Origin: Lentzea kentuckyensis
Lineage (GTDB): Bacteria; Actinomycetota; Actinomycetes; Mycobacteriales; Pseudonocardiaceae
DNA: 64,000 nt
Reading direction: 5' to 3'
Assembly (NCBI RefSeq): GCF_002150765.1
Contig: NZ_MUYM01000012.1
Span: 223,094 to 287,093 of the forward strand
Part shown: positions 16,966 through 24,694 of the stretch, in pieces
Position numbering within the stretch: the stretch's first letter is position 1
Layout: each line of letters opens with the position of its first letter
Notes under the pieces: model-generated
Told to the model about the DNA's origin: nothing
The model's input: the letters and a program-made list of their open reading frames with translations, nothing else
The model's database searches: none
Position numbers and translations under genes: made by a program

Positions 16966-18045
16966 TCACCTCCGAGCTGGTTGGGCGGTCAGGCGTTCGA
17001 TGGCCTGCTGGTAGGAGTCGGCGAACTTCCGCACGCCCTGGCGTTCCAGCGTGTCGGTGAGGTCGCGGTAGCTGATCCGGATCTCGCCGAACCGCTCCAG
17101 CACGCCGCGCGCGGCGTCCACGCCTCGGGTGAGCGTCTCGGCGACCCGGCCGTGGTCGAGGAACGCCTCGATCGTCTTGCGCGGCATGGTGGTCACCGTC
17201 TCAGGGCCGATCAGCTCCTCGACGTAGCGCGTGTCGCGGTAGGCCGGGTTCTTCGTCGAGGTCGAGGCCCACAGGCACCACTGCGGCGACGCACCGGCGC
17301 GCGCCAGCTCCTCCCAGCCCTTGCCGGAGAAGATCTCCACGTACTGCTGGTAGGCGAGCTTCGCGTTGGCGATCGCCAGCTTTCCCTTGAGCACCTCGTG
17401 ACCGTGCATCGCGTCCAGGCGTGCGTCGGCCTCGGTGTCCACTCTGGACACGAAGAACGATGCCACCGACGCGACCTTGCGCAGGTCGCCGCCGCTGGAA
17501 CGCAACCGGTGCAGTCCTCGGACGTAGGCCTCGGCGGCCGCGCGATGGCGGTCGAGCGAGAACAGCAGCGTGACGTTGACCGGGATGCCGTTCGCGATCG
17601 ACTCCTCGATGGCCGGCAGGCCCTCCACGGTGCCCGGGATCTTCACGAACAGGTTCGGCCGGTCGATCATCTCGTGCAGCCGGCGGGCCTCGGCGATGGT
17701 GGCCTGCGTGTCGTGCGCGAGGTTCGGGTCGACCTCCATCGACACCCAGCCGTCCTGCGGTGACGTGCCCTTGCCGGCGAGCAGGTCGCAGGCGTTGCGG
17801 ACGTCGTCGGCGGCGAGTGCGAGGAAGACCTCCTTCGGGTCCTGCCCGTCCAGGTCTCGTTTCTGGGCGTCGTAGGCGTCGCCGGCGCTCATGGCGTCCG
17901 CGAGGATCGTCGGGTTCGACGTCACCCCGAGCACGCCGGCCTCGACCAGCGCGGCCAGGTCACCCCCGCGCAACAGGTCTCTGGAGAGCTGGTCCATCCA
18001 CGGGCTCTGGCCCCGTTCGGCCAGGCCGTGGAGAGCGGTGCGCAT
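16966..18045 (-). CDS. tal: Transaldolase
   Basis: 359 residues; ATG 18045 follows GGGGAGAA. Transaldolase transfers a dihydroxyacetone unit in the non-oxidative pentose-phosphate pathway through a Schiff base. The Schiff-base lysine is Lys135 in NLFVKIPGT. GVTSNPTIL and IPVNVTLLFS are the other family signatures. It is first in a two-gene operon with tkt (three bases between stop and next start), so both transfer enzymes are made together. A sigma-B-like promoter lies at 18081-18105, suggesting stress-induced NADPH or sugar-phosphate cycling. Confidence 0.94.
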   Translation of the reverse strand: MRTALHGLAERGQSPWMDQLSRDLLRGGDLAALVEAGVLGVTSNPTILADAMSAGDAYDAQKRDLDGQDPKEVFLALAADDVRNACDLLAGKGTSPQDGWVSMEVDPNLAHDTQATIAEARRLHEMIDRPNLFVKIPGTVEGLPAIEESIANGIPVNVTLLFSLDRHRAAAEAYVRGLHRLRSSGGDLRKVASVASFFVSRVDTEADARLDAMHGHEVLKGKLAIANAKLAYQQYVEIFSGKGWEELARAGASPQWCLWASTSTKNPAYRDTRYVEELIGPETVTTMPRKTIEAFLDHGRVAETLTRGVDAARGVLERFGEIRISYRDLTDTLERQGVRKFADSYQQAIERLTAQPARR

Positions 18046-18080
18046 GGCGGTTCTCCCCTCGTTTCGGGTCCTTTCGCCGA

Positions 18081-18105
18081 GTACCCATGAGCGGCTCACC
18101 GACAC
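18081..18105 (-). promoter_or_regulatory. Sigma-B-like promoter for tal-tkt
   Basis: On the minus strand GTGT (18105-18102) and GGGTAC (18086-18081) are separated by 15 bp, fitting GNNT-N14-16-GGGTAY. The tal ATG is 36 bases downstream with its own Shine-Dalgarno. Confidence 0.55.
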
Positions 18106-18119
18106 ACCGCACCGCGCGG

Positions 18120-18145
18120 GTTTGGGCGGCGAACGCACTGGGTAC
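18120..18145 (+). promoter_or_regulatory. Sigma-B-like promoter for DUF3040 gene
   Basis: GTTT (18120-18123) and GGGTAC (18140-18145) are separated by 16 bp. The promoter is back to back with that of tal, 15 bp between the elements. The target ATG is 37 bases downstream. Confidence 0.5.
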
Positions 18146-18182
18146 GGCCCCCGCGACAGCCCCACCGGCACTGGAGCGCACC

Positions 18183-18350
18183 ATGCTCAGTCGAGAGGAA
18201 CGACAGCGGCTCGTCGACATCGAGCGGCGGTTGCGGGCAGCCGAACCGGACCTCGCCCGATCCCTGAGCGAGGGGCCACGGCGCACCCTCCGCCAGCGGG
18301 CGATCGCCCTGCTCGCCACCCTGGCCTTCCGGAAGCCGCCTCCCGCGTAA
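18183..18350 (+). CDS. DUF3040-like mini protein
   Basis: 55 residues from ATG 18183, with GGAG seven bases upstream. The start LSREERQRLVDIERRLRAAEPDLA matches the conserved N-terminus of DUF3040 proteins, small actinobacterial membrane proteins of 100-130 residues with two helices after this head. Here the protein stops at AIALLATLAFRKPPPA, keeping at most one short hydrophobic segment. It is either a natural short form or a truncated relic. Its divergent sigma-B-like promoter pairs it with the tal-tkt operon. Function unknown. Confidence 0.65.
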   Translation: MLSREERQRLVDIERRLRAAEPDLARSLSEGPRRTLRQRAIALLATLAFRKPPPA

Positions 18351-18419
18351 CCGGCCAATCTCTGGCCAACTCACGGACACTCCTGTTCGGACGGCGACCA
18401 CGAGCGACACGATCAGTGC

Positions 18420-19634
18420 GTGGTCCTCGACACGATGCGCCGCCCCTCGGTGCTGCGCGACACCCAGTTCCTCCGTCTCTGGACGGCGACCACCGCGTCG
18501 GGCATCGCGACGTGGTCGCTGCCGTTCGTGCTGGGCCTGGCGGTGCTGTCCCGCTCGCTGACCGCCGTCGAACTGGGCGTCCTGCTCGCCGCGCGCACCA
18601 TCGGTTTTCTCGCCGCGGTCCCGGTCAGCGGGGTGCTGGCCGACCGCTACCTCCGCCGCCAGGTCGTCCTGTGGTCGGGCCTGACCGCTGCCGCCGCCGC
18701 GCCGGTGCTCGCCGCTTTCGTGGGCAACTCCCTGTTGCCGGCCGCGGTCGCGGCGGTCGCGATGGGTGCTGGCCAGGGCGCGTGCCGTCCCGCGTTCTCG
18801 GCGCTGACCGCCGAAGTGGTCGAGCCGGGCGCGCGCCAGGAGGCCAACGCGGCGATGGTCATGTCGATCCGGGTGACGACGCTGGCCGCGCCGGGGCTGA
18901 CCGCGTTGATCGCGCTCTTCGTGAACACGGAGGGGTTGCTGCTGGGGATCGGCGCGCTGTGGCTGGTGGCGGCGCTGGTGTCGCCGGCCGGTTCCGGCAC
19001 TGTGGCGGGGTCTTCCGGCGCGGGTTTCGTGGCCGAGTTCCTGGAGGGCCTGCGCGAGGCACGCAGGCATCCGTGGTTCCTGGCCGGCCTGGGAGCACTC
19101 TCGGCGGTGATCGCCACCGGCTACTCGGCGACCAGCGTGGTGCTCCCCCTGATCAGCCGCGACCGCTACGGCAGCGAAGCCGTGCTCGCGGGCGCGCTGA
19201 CCGCCTTCACGGCGGGCGCGCTGGCCGGCGCGGTGCTGATGGCCCGCTGGCGGCCGCGGGCCGCCGGGTGGACCGGGCTCTGCGGCCTCGCGCTGTACGG
19301 GTTCGCGCCGCTGTGCCTGCTGCTGCCGGTGCACCCGTTCGTCGTGATCGCCGTGTACGCGATCGCCGGGCTCGGCTTCGACCTGTTCAACGTGCCGTGG
19401 TTCACCGCGACGCAGCGCGAGGTCGAGCCGCGGAAACTCGCCCGAGTGTCCTCTTTGGACTTCCTGCTGTCCTACGGCCTGGCACCGATCGGACTGGCGT
19501 TGATCGCGCCGGCCCTCTCGACGTACGGAGCGGGCGCGGTGCTGATCGCCTGTTCGGTGATCTGCTTCGCCGCGCCCGCGCTGGCCGCACTGGTGCCGTC
19601 GTCCCGTGACTTCGGGACGCCGGAAAAGGTTTAG
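18420..19634 (+). CDS. MFS transporter (multidrug-efflux-like)
   Basis: 404 residues from GTG 18420 (ATG 18435 is a possible alternative; neither has a clear ribosome site). Eleven to twelve hydrophobic helices are visible, with the MFS loop-2/3 motif GVLADRYLRRQVV. The TAEVVEPGARQEANAAMVMS stretch is common in the enterobactin-exporter-like and macrolide-exporter-like MFS_3 group. The substrate is unknown; drug or metabolite export is typical. The 3' end overlaps the convergent hemerythrin-like gene by four bases. Confidence 0.88.
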   Translation: MVLDTMRRPSVLRDTQFLRLWTATTASGIATWSLPFVLGLAVLSRSLTAVELGVLLAARTIGFLAAVPVSGVLADRYLRRQVVLWSGLTAAAAAPVLAAFVGNSLLPAAVAAVAMGAGQGACRPAFSALTAEVVEPGARQEANAAMVMSIRVTTLAAPGLTALIALFVNTEGLLLGIGALWLVAALVSPAGSGTVAGSSGAGFVAEFLEGLREARRHPWFLAGLGALSAVIATGYSATSVVLPLISRDRYGSEAVLAGALTAFTAGALAGAVLMARWRPRAAGWTGLCGLALYGFAPLCLLLPVHPFVVIAVYAIAGLGFDLFNVPWFTATQREVEPRKLARVSSLDFLLSYGLAPIGLALIAPALSTYGAGAVLIACSVICFAAPALAALVPSSRDFGTPEKV

Positions 19635-20185
19635 GAGCCGGCCTTCTGCAGCTCGTTCTTCAACTGCTTCTTGCTCATGCTCGCCGCGTTCGTCACCCCG
19701 AGGTTGCGCGCCTGGGTGAGGAGTTCCTCGCGGGTGGCCTGACCGGGCAGCTCGCCGAGGTGCTCGGCCCGGCTGCTCGCGAACCGCTCACCGAGCTGGT
19801 AGCGGCGTTCCGCGCTGAGCCGCTTGCGCATACCGGGAAGGACCGTCTTCTCCTCTTCTTCCACGTGGTGGGAGACGGCGTCGACGACCTTCTTCAGCGC
19901 CTGCACGTACTGCGGCGTGTCCCAGTCGCAGTCCAGCAACTTCGCGAGCAGCCGCTCGGCCTCGGCGTGTTCCTCCTGGCTGTGCTCGACCTCGTCGGTC
20001 TCGCCCGCCTCCTTGACGGCGACCGGGTAGACCTCGGCCTCCTCCGCGCGGCTGTGCGCCACGAGCAGGCCGCACAGCACCGGGGTGAGCAGCGGCCGTT
20101 TCTCCGGGTGGTTCTCGAGCTCGTCGAACAGGCGCTCCACCTCGCGGTGGTCCTGCATGATCAGGTCGACGACGTCGTACTGCAC
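19631..20185 (-). CDS. Hemerythrin-like protein with Rho-N-like tail
   Basis: 184 residues from a GTG start with AGTAGGAGGA upstream. The HHE hemerythrin domain (1-130) has the expected di-iron ligands: His in MQDHREVE, HSRAEEAE, HSQEEHAE and HHVEEEEKTVLP. Such proteins bind oxygen or sense redox and NO stress. Residues 150-184 form a separate helical tail (TREELLTQARNLGVTNAASMSKKQLKNEL) like the N-terminal domain of Rho, a nucleic-acid-binding helix pair. The same kind of tail ends the third gene of this operon. It is the last gene of a three-gene minus-strand unit. Confidence 0.88.
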   Translation of the reverse strand: MQYDVVDLIMQDHREVERLFDELENHPEKRPLLTPVLCGLLVAHSRAEEAEVYPVAVKEAGETDEVEHSQEEHAEAERLLAKLLDCDWDTPQYVQALKKVVDAVSHHVEEEEKTVLPGMRKRLSAERRYQLGERFASSRAEHLGELPGQATREELLTQARNLGVTNAASMSKKQLKNELQKAGS

Positions 20186-20195
20186 GGCGGTCCTC

Positions 20196-20846
20196 CTACT
20201 GCTGGTTCCTGGGATAACGAGTGCTGATGGGCGCGACCCCGCGCCGTCCGATCCGGGCGAGCGCCACGCCGAACCCTGCGATGACCGCCACGGCGACCAC
20301 GACGCCGACGACGATCGACCACGTGAGGCTGGCGTTCAGCAGGCCAGCGGCGGCACCGGCGATGGCGCCCGCGACGAGTCCGTTGACCAGGTTGACCAGA
20401 CCGGCGACGCCGAGTGCGGTGCCGATCAGGCGCGGCCGCCGCGCCTTGCGCCAGCCGGTCTGGCCGCCGTCCGCCTCGACACCGGCCGTGTCGTCGTGGA
20501 CCTGCCGCACGAACGCGTCCCGAGTGGACGGTTCGAGGTCGCCGTAGATGTGCCGGATCCGGTTGATCCCCAGCCCTGCCTGCACGTCCTCGATGGTCAG
20601 CTCCACCGTGCGGAACAGGGTGGCGAGACCGATCGCGAACAGGCCGGTGAAGATCACCAGCATCAGCGTCAGCAACACCTTCAGCGGCACCACCTGCGCC
20701 ACGAACCCGAGTGCGATCATCGACGCGGAGATCGTGGTGAGCAGGTGGCCCGCCCGGCTGGCCGCGTCGGTGATCGTCGCGGTGCGGATCATCTGCAGCG
20801 TGTAGTGCTCGGTGGTGAGGATCGTCAGCGCCGAGGGCTTGTCCAC
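20196..20846 (-). CDS. Four-TM membrane protein, unknown function
   Basis: 216 residues, GTG start one base after the stop of the upstream gene. Hydrophobic segments at about 36-55, 58-78, 140-163 and 170-195 predict four helices, with a charged central domain (residues 80-135) containing RVHDD- and RDAF-type helices. The N-terminal SALTILTTEHYTLQMIRTATITDAASRAGHLLTTISASMIALGF resembles membrane proteins that accompany hemerythrin-like genes in streptomycetes. I know no function for it. It sits between a Rho-N-like protein and the hemerythrin-like protein in one operon. Confidence 0.8.
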   Translation of the reverse strand: MDKPSALTILTTEHYTLQMIRTATITDAASRAGHLLTTISASMIALGFVAQVVPLKVLLTLMLVIFTGLFAIGLATLFRTVELTIEDVQAGLGINRIRHIYGDLEPSTRDAFVRQVHDDTAGVEADGGQTGWRKARRPRLIGTALGVAGLVNLVNGLVAGAIAGAAAGLLNASLTWSIVVGVVVAVAVIAGFGVALARIGRRGVAPISTRYPRNQQ

Positions 20847-20847
20847 G

Positions 20848-21174
20848 TCAGCGTCCGAGCGCGTTGGCCAGTTCCTTCTTGGTCATCGTGGAGCGGCCCT
20901 TGATGTTCTTCTTCTTGGCCTCGTTGTAGAGCTGCTCCTTCGTCGGACCCTTCGGCCTGTTCGTGCCCGACCGCTGCCCGCCGCGCTTCTGCGGCGACAT
21001 GTCGTTCGTGGACGATCGGCTGGCGGTCTTGGACTCACCTGCCTGGGCGCGGTTCTTGTTCACCGTGCGCGCGGCGATCTCCTTCGCGCGCTTGGGCGAG
21101 GCGCCGCGGTCCTGGGCGGAGTCCTTGATGTGTTCGTACTGGCGTTCACGTTTGGCGTTCGATCCCGCTGGCAT
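20848..21174 (-). CDS. 'Plasmid stabilization'-type protein with Rho-N-like tail
   Basis: 108 residues; AGGAGG seven bases before ATG. It matches small basic actinobacterial proteins often called plasmid stabilization protein, though that name rests on little. The N-terminus (RERQYEHIKDSAQDRG, KRAKEIAARTVNKNRA) is helical and charged. The middle is Ser/Gly/Arg-rich. The C-terminus (EQLYNEAKKKNIKGRSTMTKKELANAL) is a Rho-N/SAP-like helix pair. Nucleic-acid binding is likely. It is first in the operon with the membrane protein and the hemerythrin, behind a sigma-B-like promoter divergent from that of the P450 gene. Confidence 0.85.
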   Translation of the reverse strand: MPAGSNAKRERQYEHIKDSAQDRGASPKRAKEIAARTVNKNRAQAGESKTASRSSTNDMSPQKRGGQRSGTNRPKGPTKEQLYNEAKKKNIKGRSTMTKKELANALGR

Positions 21175-21204
21175 CACGACCTCCTGGTTCGAGCTGTCCC
21201 GCGA

Positions 21205-21230
21205 ATACCCCCGGTCGGGGTGGTTCACAC
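21205..21230 (-). promoter_or_regulatory. Sigma-B-like promoter for the hemerythrin operon
   Basis: On the minus strand GTGT (21230-21227), 16 bp, GGGTAT (21210-21205). The first gene starts 31 bases downstream. It overlaps the divergent P450 promoter, so the two directions may compete or be controlled together. Confidence 0.45.
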
Positions 21231-21246
21231 ACCGGTGACCGGGTAG
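21222..21246 (+). promoter_or_regulatory. Sigma-B-like promoter for P450 gene
   Basis: GGTT (21222-21225), 15 bp, GGGTAG (21241-21246); the last base departs from the usual C or T. The P450 ATG begins eight bases after the -10, leaving no space for a ribosome-binding site, so the mRNA is probably leaderless. Confidence 0.45.
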
Positions 21247-21254
21247 CCGTCGGT

Positions 21255-22403
21255 ATGGCGATCTCATCTCGATTCGACACCGCCCGAGTACTGGCGACCG
21301 TGCTGCTGCCCACGCTGGCCAAGGGCGTCATCGCCCGCAGACCAGGGGTGATGGCGCTCGCCGGGAAGCTCCAGTCCGACGGCACCGCGATCGACACCAT
21401 GCGGCACCTGCGCGACAGTTACGGCCCGGAGCCGGTCCGCCTGCGCATCACCGGCCGCAGTGTCGCGATCCTGGTGGACCCCACCGATGTCGGCAGGTTG
21501 CTCCGCGAGTCACCCGAGCCGTTCGCCCTGGCCACCAAGGAGAAAAAGGCCGCTCTCAAGCACTTCCAGCCGCACGGCGTGCTCATCTCCGAAGGCGCGG
21601 ACCGGGAACGCAGGCGTGAGCAGAACGAACGCGCGTTGCGGCCGGAGAACCTGAACGTCGAGCCGATCGTGCGCGACGAGGCCGACCTGCTCCTGCGGCA
21701 CGTGATGAGCACCGGCGAGCTGACCTGGGACGCGTTCAACCAGGCGTGGTGGCGGATCGTGCGCCGGATCGTCCTCGGCGACACCGCGCGCAACGACCAC
21801 CAGCTCACCGACGACCTCAAGGCGTTGCGGCAGAACGCGAACTGGGCGTTCCTCCATCCACCGCGGAACGATCTGCGCGAACGCTTCCAGCACCGGCTGA
21901 ACGAGTACAACCCCGCGTTCCCCGACCAGGTGCCGCACTGGCTGTTCGCGTTCGACGCGGCCGGCATCGTCACGATGCGCGCGCTGGCCATCGGCGGCCG
22001 CGGCGCTCACGGGATCCTGGAGTCGGCCCGGTTGTGGCCGACGACGCCGATCATCCTGCGGGAGAGCACGAAACCGACCCGCTGGCACGGCACCTGGCTG
22101 CCCACCGGCACCGAGTTCGTGGTGTTCACGCCGTTCTTCCACCGCGATGCCGACCGGCTGCCGTTCGCCGACCGGTACGCGCCGGAGTACTGGGACGGGC
22201 CGCGCGACCCCGCGATCGTGCCGTTCAGCGCGGGACCCGGCGAATGCCCTGGGCGCGACCTCGTGCTGGCCACCGCCGGCGCGATGCTGGACGCGCTGAG
22301 CGAGCACCTCTCGTTCCCCGTGCTCGCCGAGCCGCTGCCCAAGACGCTGAACCACTTCGGTCTCCGCCTGCAGGCGACCCCGACGGGTACTCGCGTGTCC
22401 TGA
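21255..22403 (+). CDS. Cytochrome P450 (short form)
   Basis: 382 residues, shorter than the usual 400-420. The heme loop PFSAGPGECPGRD gives the thiolate ligand Cys331, and the K-helix ExxR is Glu256-Arg259 (ESARLWP). The I-helix reads FAFDAAGIVTMRA: the Gly is kept but the usual acid-Thr pair is not, so oxygen activation may differ from classic monooxygenases. The region RERRREQNERALRPENL is the expected C-helix. Substrate unknown; a redox partner is not encoded next door unless the flavodoxin-like reductase 37 bp downstream serves. Likely leaderless from a sigma-B-like promoter. Confidence 0.9.
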   Translation: MAISSRFDTARVLATVLLPTLAKGVIARRPGVMALAGKLQSDGTAIDTMRHLRDSYGPEPVRLRITGRSVAILVDPTDVGRLLRESPEPFALATKEKKAALKHFQPHGVLISEGADRERRREQNERALRPENLNVEPIVRDEADLLLRHVMSTGELTWDAFNQAWWRIVRRIVLGDTARNDHQLTDDLKALRQNANWAFLHPPRNDLRERFQHRLNEYNPAFPDQVPHWLFAFDAAGIVTMRALAIGGRGAHGILESARLWPTTPIILRESTKPTRWHGTWLPTGTEFVVFTPFFHRDADRLPFADRYAPEYWDGPRDPAIVPFSAGPGECPGRDLVLATAGAMLDALSEHLSFPVLAEPLPKTLNHFGLRLQATPTGTRVS

Positions 22404-22439
22404 CCAACTGATCGCCGACGAGAACAGGAGGCAGCCCCG

Positions 22440-23036
22440 ATGCGTGCCGTGGTGCTCAACTGCACCCTCAAGAAGTCCCCAGACCAGTCCAACACCGACC
22501 TGCTCGCCCAGGTGGTGATCGACGAGCTGATCAAGAAGGAGGTCGAGGTGGCCACGTTCCGGCTCGCCGACCACGACATTCCGCCCGGCGTCACGACCGA
22601 CCTGGGGCCCGGCGACGACTGGCCGCGGATCCACGCCGCGCTGCTGGAATCCGAGATCCTGATCTTCGCGACCCCGACGTGGGTCGGCCACCCGTCCTCG
22701 CTCGCGCAACGGGCGTTGGAGCGGATGGACGCGATGATCTCCGAGACCGACGACGCGGACCGGCCGGTGGCCTACAACCGGGTCGCGGGCGTGGTGGTGA
22801 CCGGCAACGAGGACGGCGCGCACCACGTGATCAGCGAGATCGCGGGCGGGCTCGGCGACATCGGCTACACGATCCCCGGCCAGGCCTGGACGTACTGGAA
22901 CCGCGGTCCGGGGCCTGGCCCCAGCTACGCCGACACCGGCGAGGGTCACGAGTGGTCGGAGAACACCGGCCGCACCATGGCCGCCAACCTGCACGCGGTC
23001 GCCCTGGCCCTGGCCGAGCGCCCGATCCCGGCCTGA
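22440..23036 (+). CDS. Flavodoxin-fold NAD(P)H-dependent FMN reductase
   Basis: 198 residues; AGGAGG precedes ATG. The protein has the flavodoxin fold of NADPH-dependent FMN reductases: an N-terminal strand and phosphate loop (VVLNCTLKKSPDQSNTD), then FATPTWVGHPSSLAQRALERMD for the isoalloxazine loop, and VVVTGNEDGAHHVISEIAGGLGDIG. It probably reduces FMN or quinones with NAD(P)H in the cytosol. It follows the P450 gene on the same strand and may be co-transcribed. Its last 91 bases are antisense to the end of the PAP2 gene. Confidence 0.88.
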   Translation: MRAVVLNCTLKKSPDQSNTDLLAQVVIDELIKKEVEVATFRLADHDIPPGVTTDLGPGDDWPRIHAALLESEILIFATPTWVGHPSSLAQRALERMDAMISETDDADRPVAYNRVAGVVVTGNEDGAHHVISEIAGGLGDIGYTIPGQAWTYWNRGPGPGPSYADTGEGHEWSENTGRTMAANLHAVALALAERPIPA

Positions 23037-23503
23037 GCGAGCGCGACCAGCGCACCGATGACCAGGCCGCCCAGCACGTCCGACGGCCAGTGCACACGGG
23101 TCCGCAGACGGCTGTAGGCGACCAGAAGGACCAACGGCGTCACGAACACAGCCGTCGCTGGATCCCCCAACGCGGTGGCGGTGCCGAACGCGGCGGCCGT
23201 CACCGCGTGCTTGGAGGGGAACGACGACGAGTCGGGGTGCTCCGGCAACGCCTGCCGCGCGGGCAGGTTCGCGGCCTGCGGCCTGCGGCGGTGCACCACC
23301 AGGCTCACGAGATGGCCGATCGGCATCGCGACGGCCGCGGCGAGCAGCCCCTGCTTCGCCGCCTTGCCCTTGCCTGCCAACGCGAGCAGGCCCGCGACCG
23401 GCACCCACAGTGCGCCACCCCTGGCGGTGACGCTCGCCGCGATCACGACCCGGGAGGGCCGATCGGCGGGGAGTTCGGACTCCAGCTCTTCGTCTTCCGT
23501 CAT
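22946..23503 (-). CDS. PAP2-family phosphatase
   Basis: 185 residues from ATG 23503 (a TTG at 23509 has a closer Shine-Dalgarno GAGGAA). PAP2 active-site motifs are seen as HRRRP, SSSFPSKHAVTAA and YSRLRTRVHWPSDVLGG, with hydrophobic helices between. Family members remove phosphate from membrane lipid phosphates such as phosphatidic acid or undecaprenyl pyrophosphate. In the second motif the usual PSGH is PSKH, a change seen in some members. About 30 C-terminal residues are encoded antisense to the FMN reductase gene. Confidence 0.87.
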   Translation of the reverse strand: MTEDEELESELPADRPSRVVIAASVTARGGALWVPVAGLLALAGKGKAAKQGLLAAAVAMPIGHLVSLVVHRRRPQAANLPARQALPEHPDSSSFPSKHAVTAAAFGTATALGDPATAVFVTPLVLLVAYSRLRTRVHWPSDVLGGLVIGALVALAQAGIGRSARARATACRLAAMVRPVFSDHS

Positions 23504-23569
23504 GGCCAAGAAGGTTCCTCGCGGTGGGCGACCACAAACTCCCGGATCTCGCGGTCCACTTCGGACGGT

Positions 23570-24562
23570 TCACAACACCGGGCTGGCCGGGACCTCCTCA
23601 CCGTGCCCGATTCCCCGTACCAGGGCTCGAAGTGCCTCCAGCGCGTCGAACGCCGGTTCCCAGCCGAGTTCGGTCCGCGCTCGTGTCGCGTCCAGCAGCG
23701 GTGCCGCCAGCGCCAGATCGACCCACCCCGGCGGAGTCGGCTGCAGCCTCAGCCTCCAGGACACGTTCGCGACCTGACGCAACAGCCACGCCGGGATCGG
23801 CACGTGCCGGCCGCCGAGGACGTCCGCGAGAACACCAGGGGTGACGACAGGCTCGGCCACGAGGTTCACCGGTCCGTGCGGCCGCTTCCGCAGAATACGA
23901 ACCAACGCGTCGGCGACGTCGTTCGCGTGAACGAACTGCAGAACGAGGTTCCGCGGCAGCGGCAAGATCGGAATCCGGTGCCGGAACAGGGCTTTCGGCA
24001 CCAGGCCGCCGAGAAAGTAGTCGCGGATCTCGGAGCCGGCGTCGGACTGCAGGATCAGCCCCGGCCGGGGCCGGGAGATCAGCATCCGCGCCTCGAACTG
24101 GTTCAGCATGTGCTCCACAGCGGCCTTGTGCCTGCTGTAGAACGACGACGACACACCCCTGACCGGCCACGACTCGTCCACCCGGTGATCCTTGCGGGTC
24201 GGCGAGTACGCGCCGACCGAGGACAGGTGGACCAGGTGCGGCACCTCCGCCTCGGCCGCGGCACTGAACACGCGCGACGATCCGGCGACGTTCGTCCGGT
24301 ACAGCTCGCGTTCGTCGTGAGAGGGCTGGATGAGCCAGGCGAGGTGGACCACCGCGTCGGCGTTCTCGAACGCCACCCCCAGCGGTTCTTCCGCGCCGGC
24401 CTGGCCGATGTCGATCGGCGTCCAGTCGACGCCCTGATACGGCGGCCCGGCCGCGGGCGGGCGGCGGGAGATGCCGTGCGCCTGGATGTCGGGCTCGTCG
24501 GCGAGTCTGCGGAGCAGTGCCGTGCCGACGTTGCCGGTCGCGCCGGTGATCACGACCTTCAT
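23570..24562 (-). CDS. NAD-dependent epimerase/dehydratase-like protein
   Basis: 330 residues. The Rossmann start MKVVITGATGNVGTALLRRL shows an extended short-chain dehydrogenase. DIG after the third strand, HLAWLIQ, LVHLSSVGAY and the YSRHK active-site motif (Tyr-x3-Lys) follow. The C-terminal part (VTPGVLADVLGG and RARTELGWEP) is typical of nucleotide-sugar epimerase-like proteins. Substrate unknown. Its ATG overlaps the stop of a 29-codon ORF by ATGA, so its translation is probably coupled to that ORF. Confidence 0.88.
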   Translation of the reverse strand: MKVVITGATGNVGTALLRRLADEPDIQAHGISRRPPAAGPPYQGVDWTPIDIGQAGAEEPLGVAFENADAVVHLAWLIQPSHDERELYRTNVAGSSRVFSAAAEAEVPHLVHLSSVGAYSPTRKDHRVDESWPVRGVSSSFYSRHKAAVEHMLNQFEARMLISRPRPGLILQSDAGSEIRDYFLGGLVPKALFRHRIPILPLPRNLVLQFVHANDVADALVRILRKRPHGPVNLVAEPVVTPGVLADVLGGRHVPIPAWLLRQVANVSWRLRLQPTPPGWVDLALAAPLLDATRARTELGWEPAFDALEALRALVRGIGHGEEVPASPVL

Positions 24563-24648
24563 GATCGTGCTCGCGCGGTCTCGCGGTCGTTCGCCATCCC
24601 GATGGCGCCCATGAGCTCGTCCTTGGTCAGTTCCCGCCGTCCGGGCAT
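24559..24648 (-). CDS. 29-residue leader-like protein coupled to epimerase
   Basis: ATG 24648 lies just behind GGAGGA, one of the better ribosome sites in the region. The frame ends in TGA overlapping the epimerase ATG (ATGA). The peptide (RRELTKDELMGAIGMAN core) is basic and helical. The 'LTKDELMGAI' part resembles the ends of the Rho-N-like tails in the two genes near 20 kb (MTKKELANAL, MSKKQLKNEL). It may be a regulatory leader or a true tiny protein. A GGGTAC on this strand at 24687-24682 could be part of its promoter, but no -35 is clear. Confidence 0.6.
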   Translation of the reverse strand: MPGRRELTKDELMGAIGMANDRETARARS

Positions 24649-24661
24649 GGCTCCTCCAGGG

Positions 24662-24685
24662 GTTTCGACCTGCGGTGACGGGTAC
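24662..24685 (+). promoter_or_regulatory. Sigma-B-like promoter for aldehyde-dehydrogenase-like gene
   Basis: GTTT (24662-24665), 14 bp, GGGTAC (24680-24685): a full match to GNNT-N14-16-GGGTAY. The ATG at 24695 follows after nine bases, again suggesting a leaderless message. Confidence 0.6.
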
Positions 24686-24694
24686 CCGCCTGCC

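Noticed and set aside
22679..24694. Long upstream extension of the ALDH-like frame to a 1122-codon ORF
   Set aside because: The extension is antisense to the PAP2 and epimerase genes and has no domain content; the promoter at 24662-24685 fixes the start near 24695.
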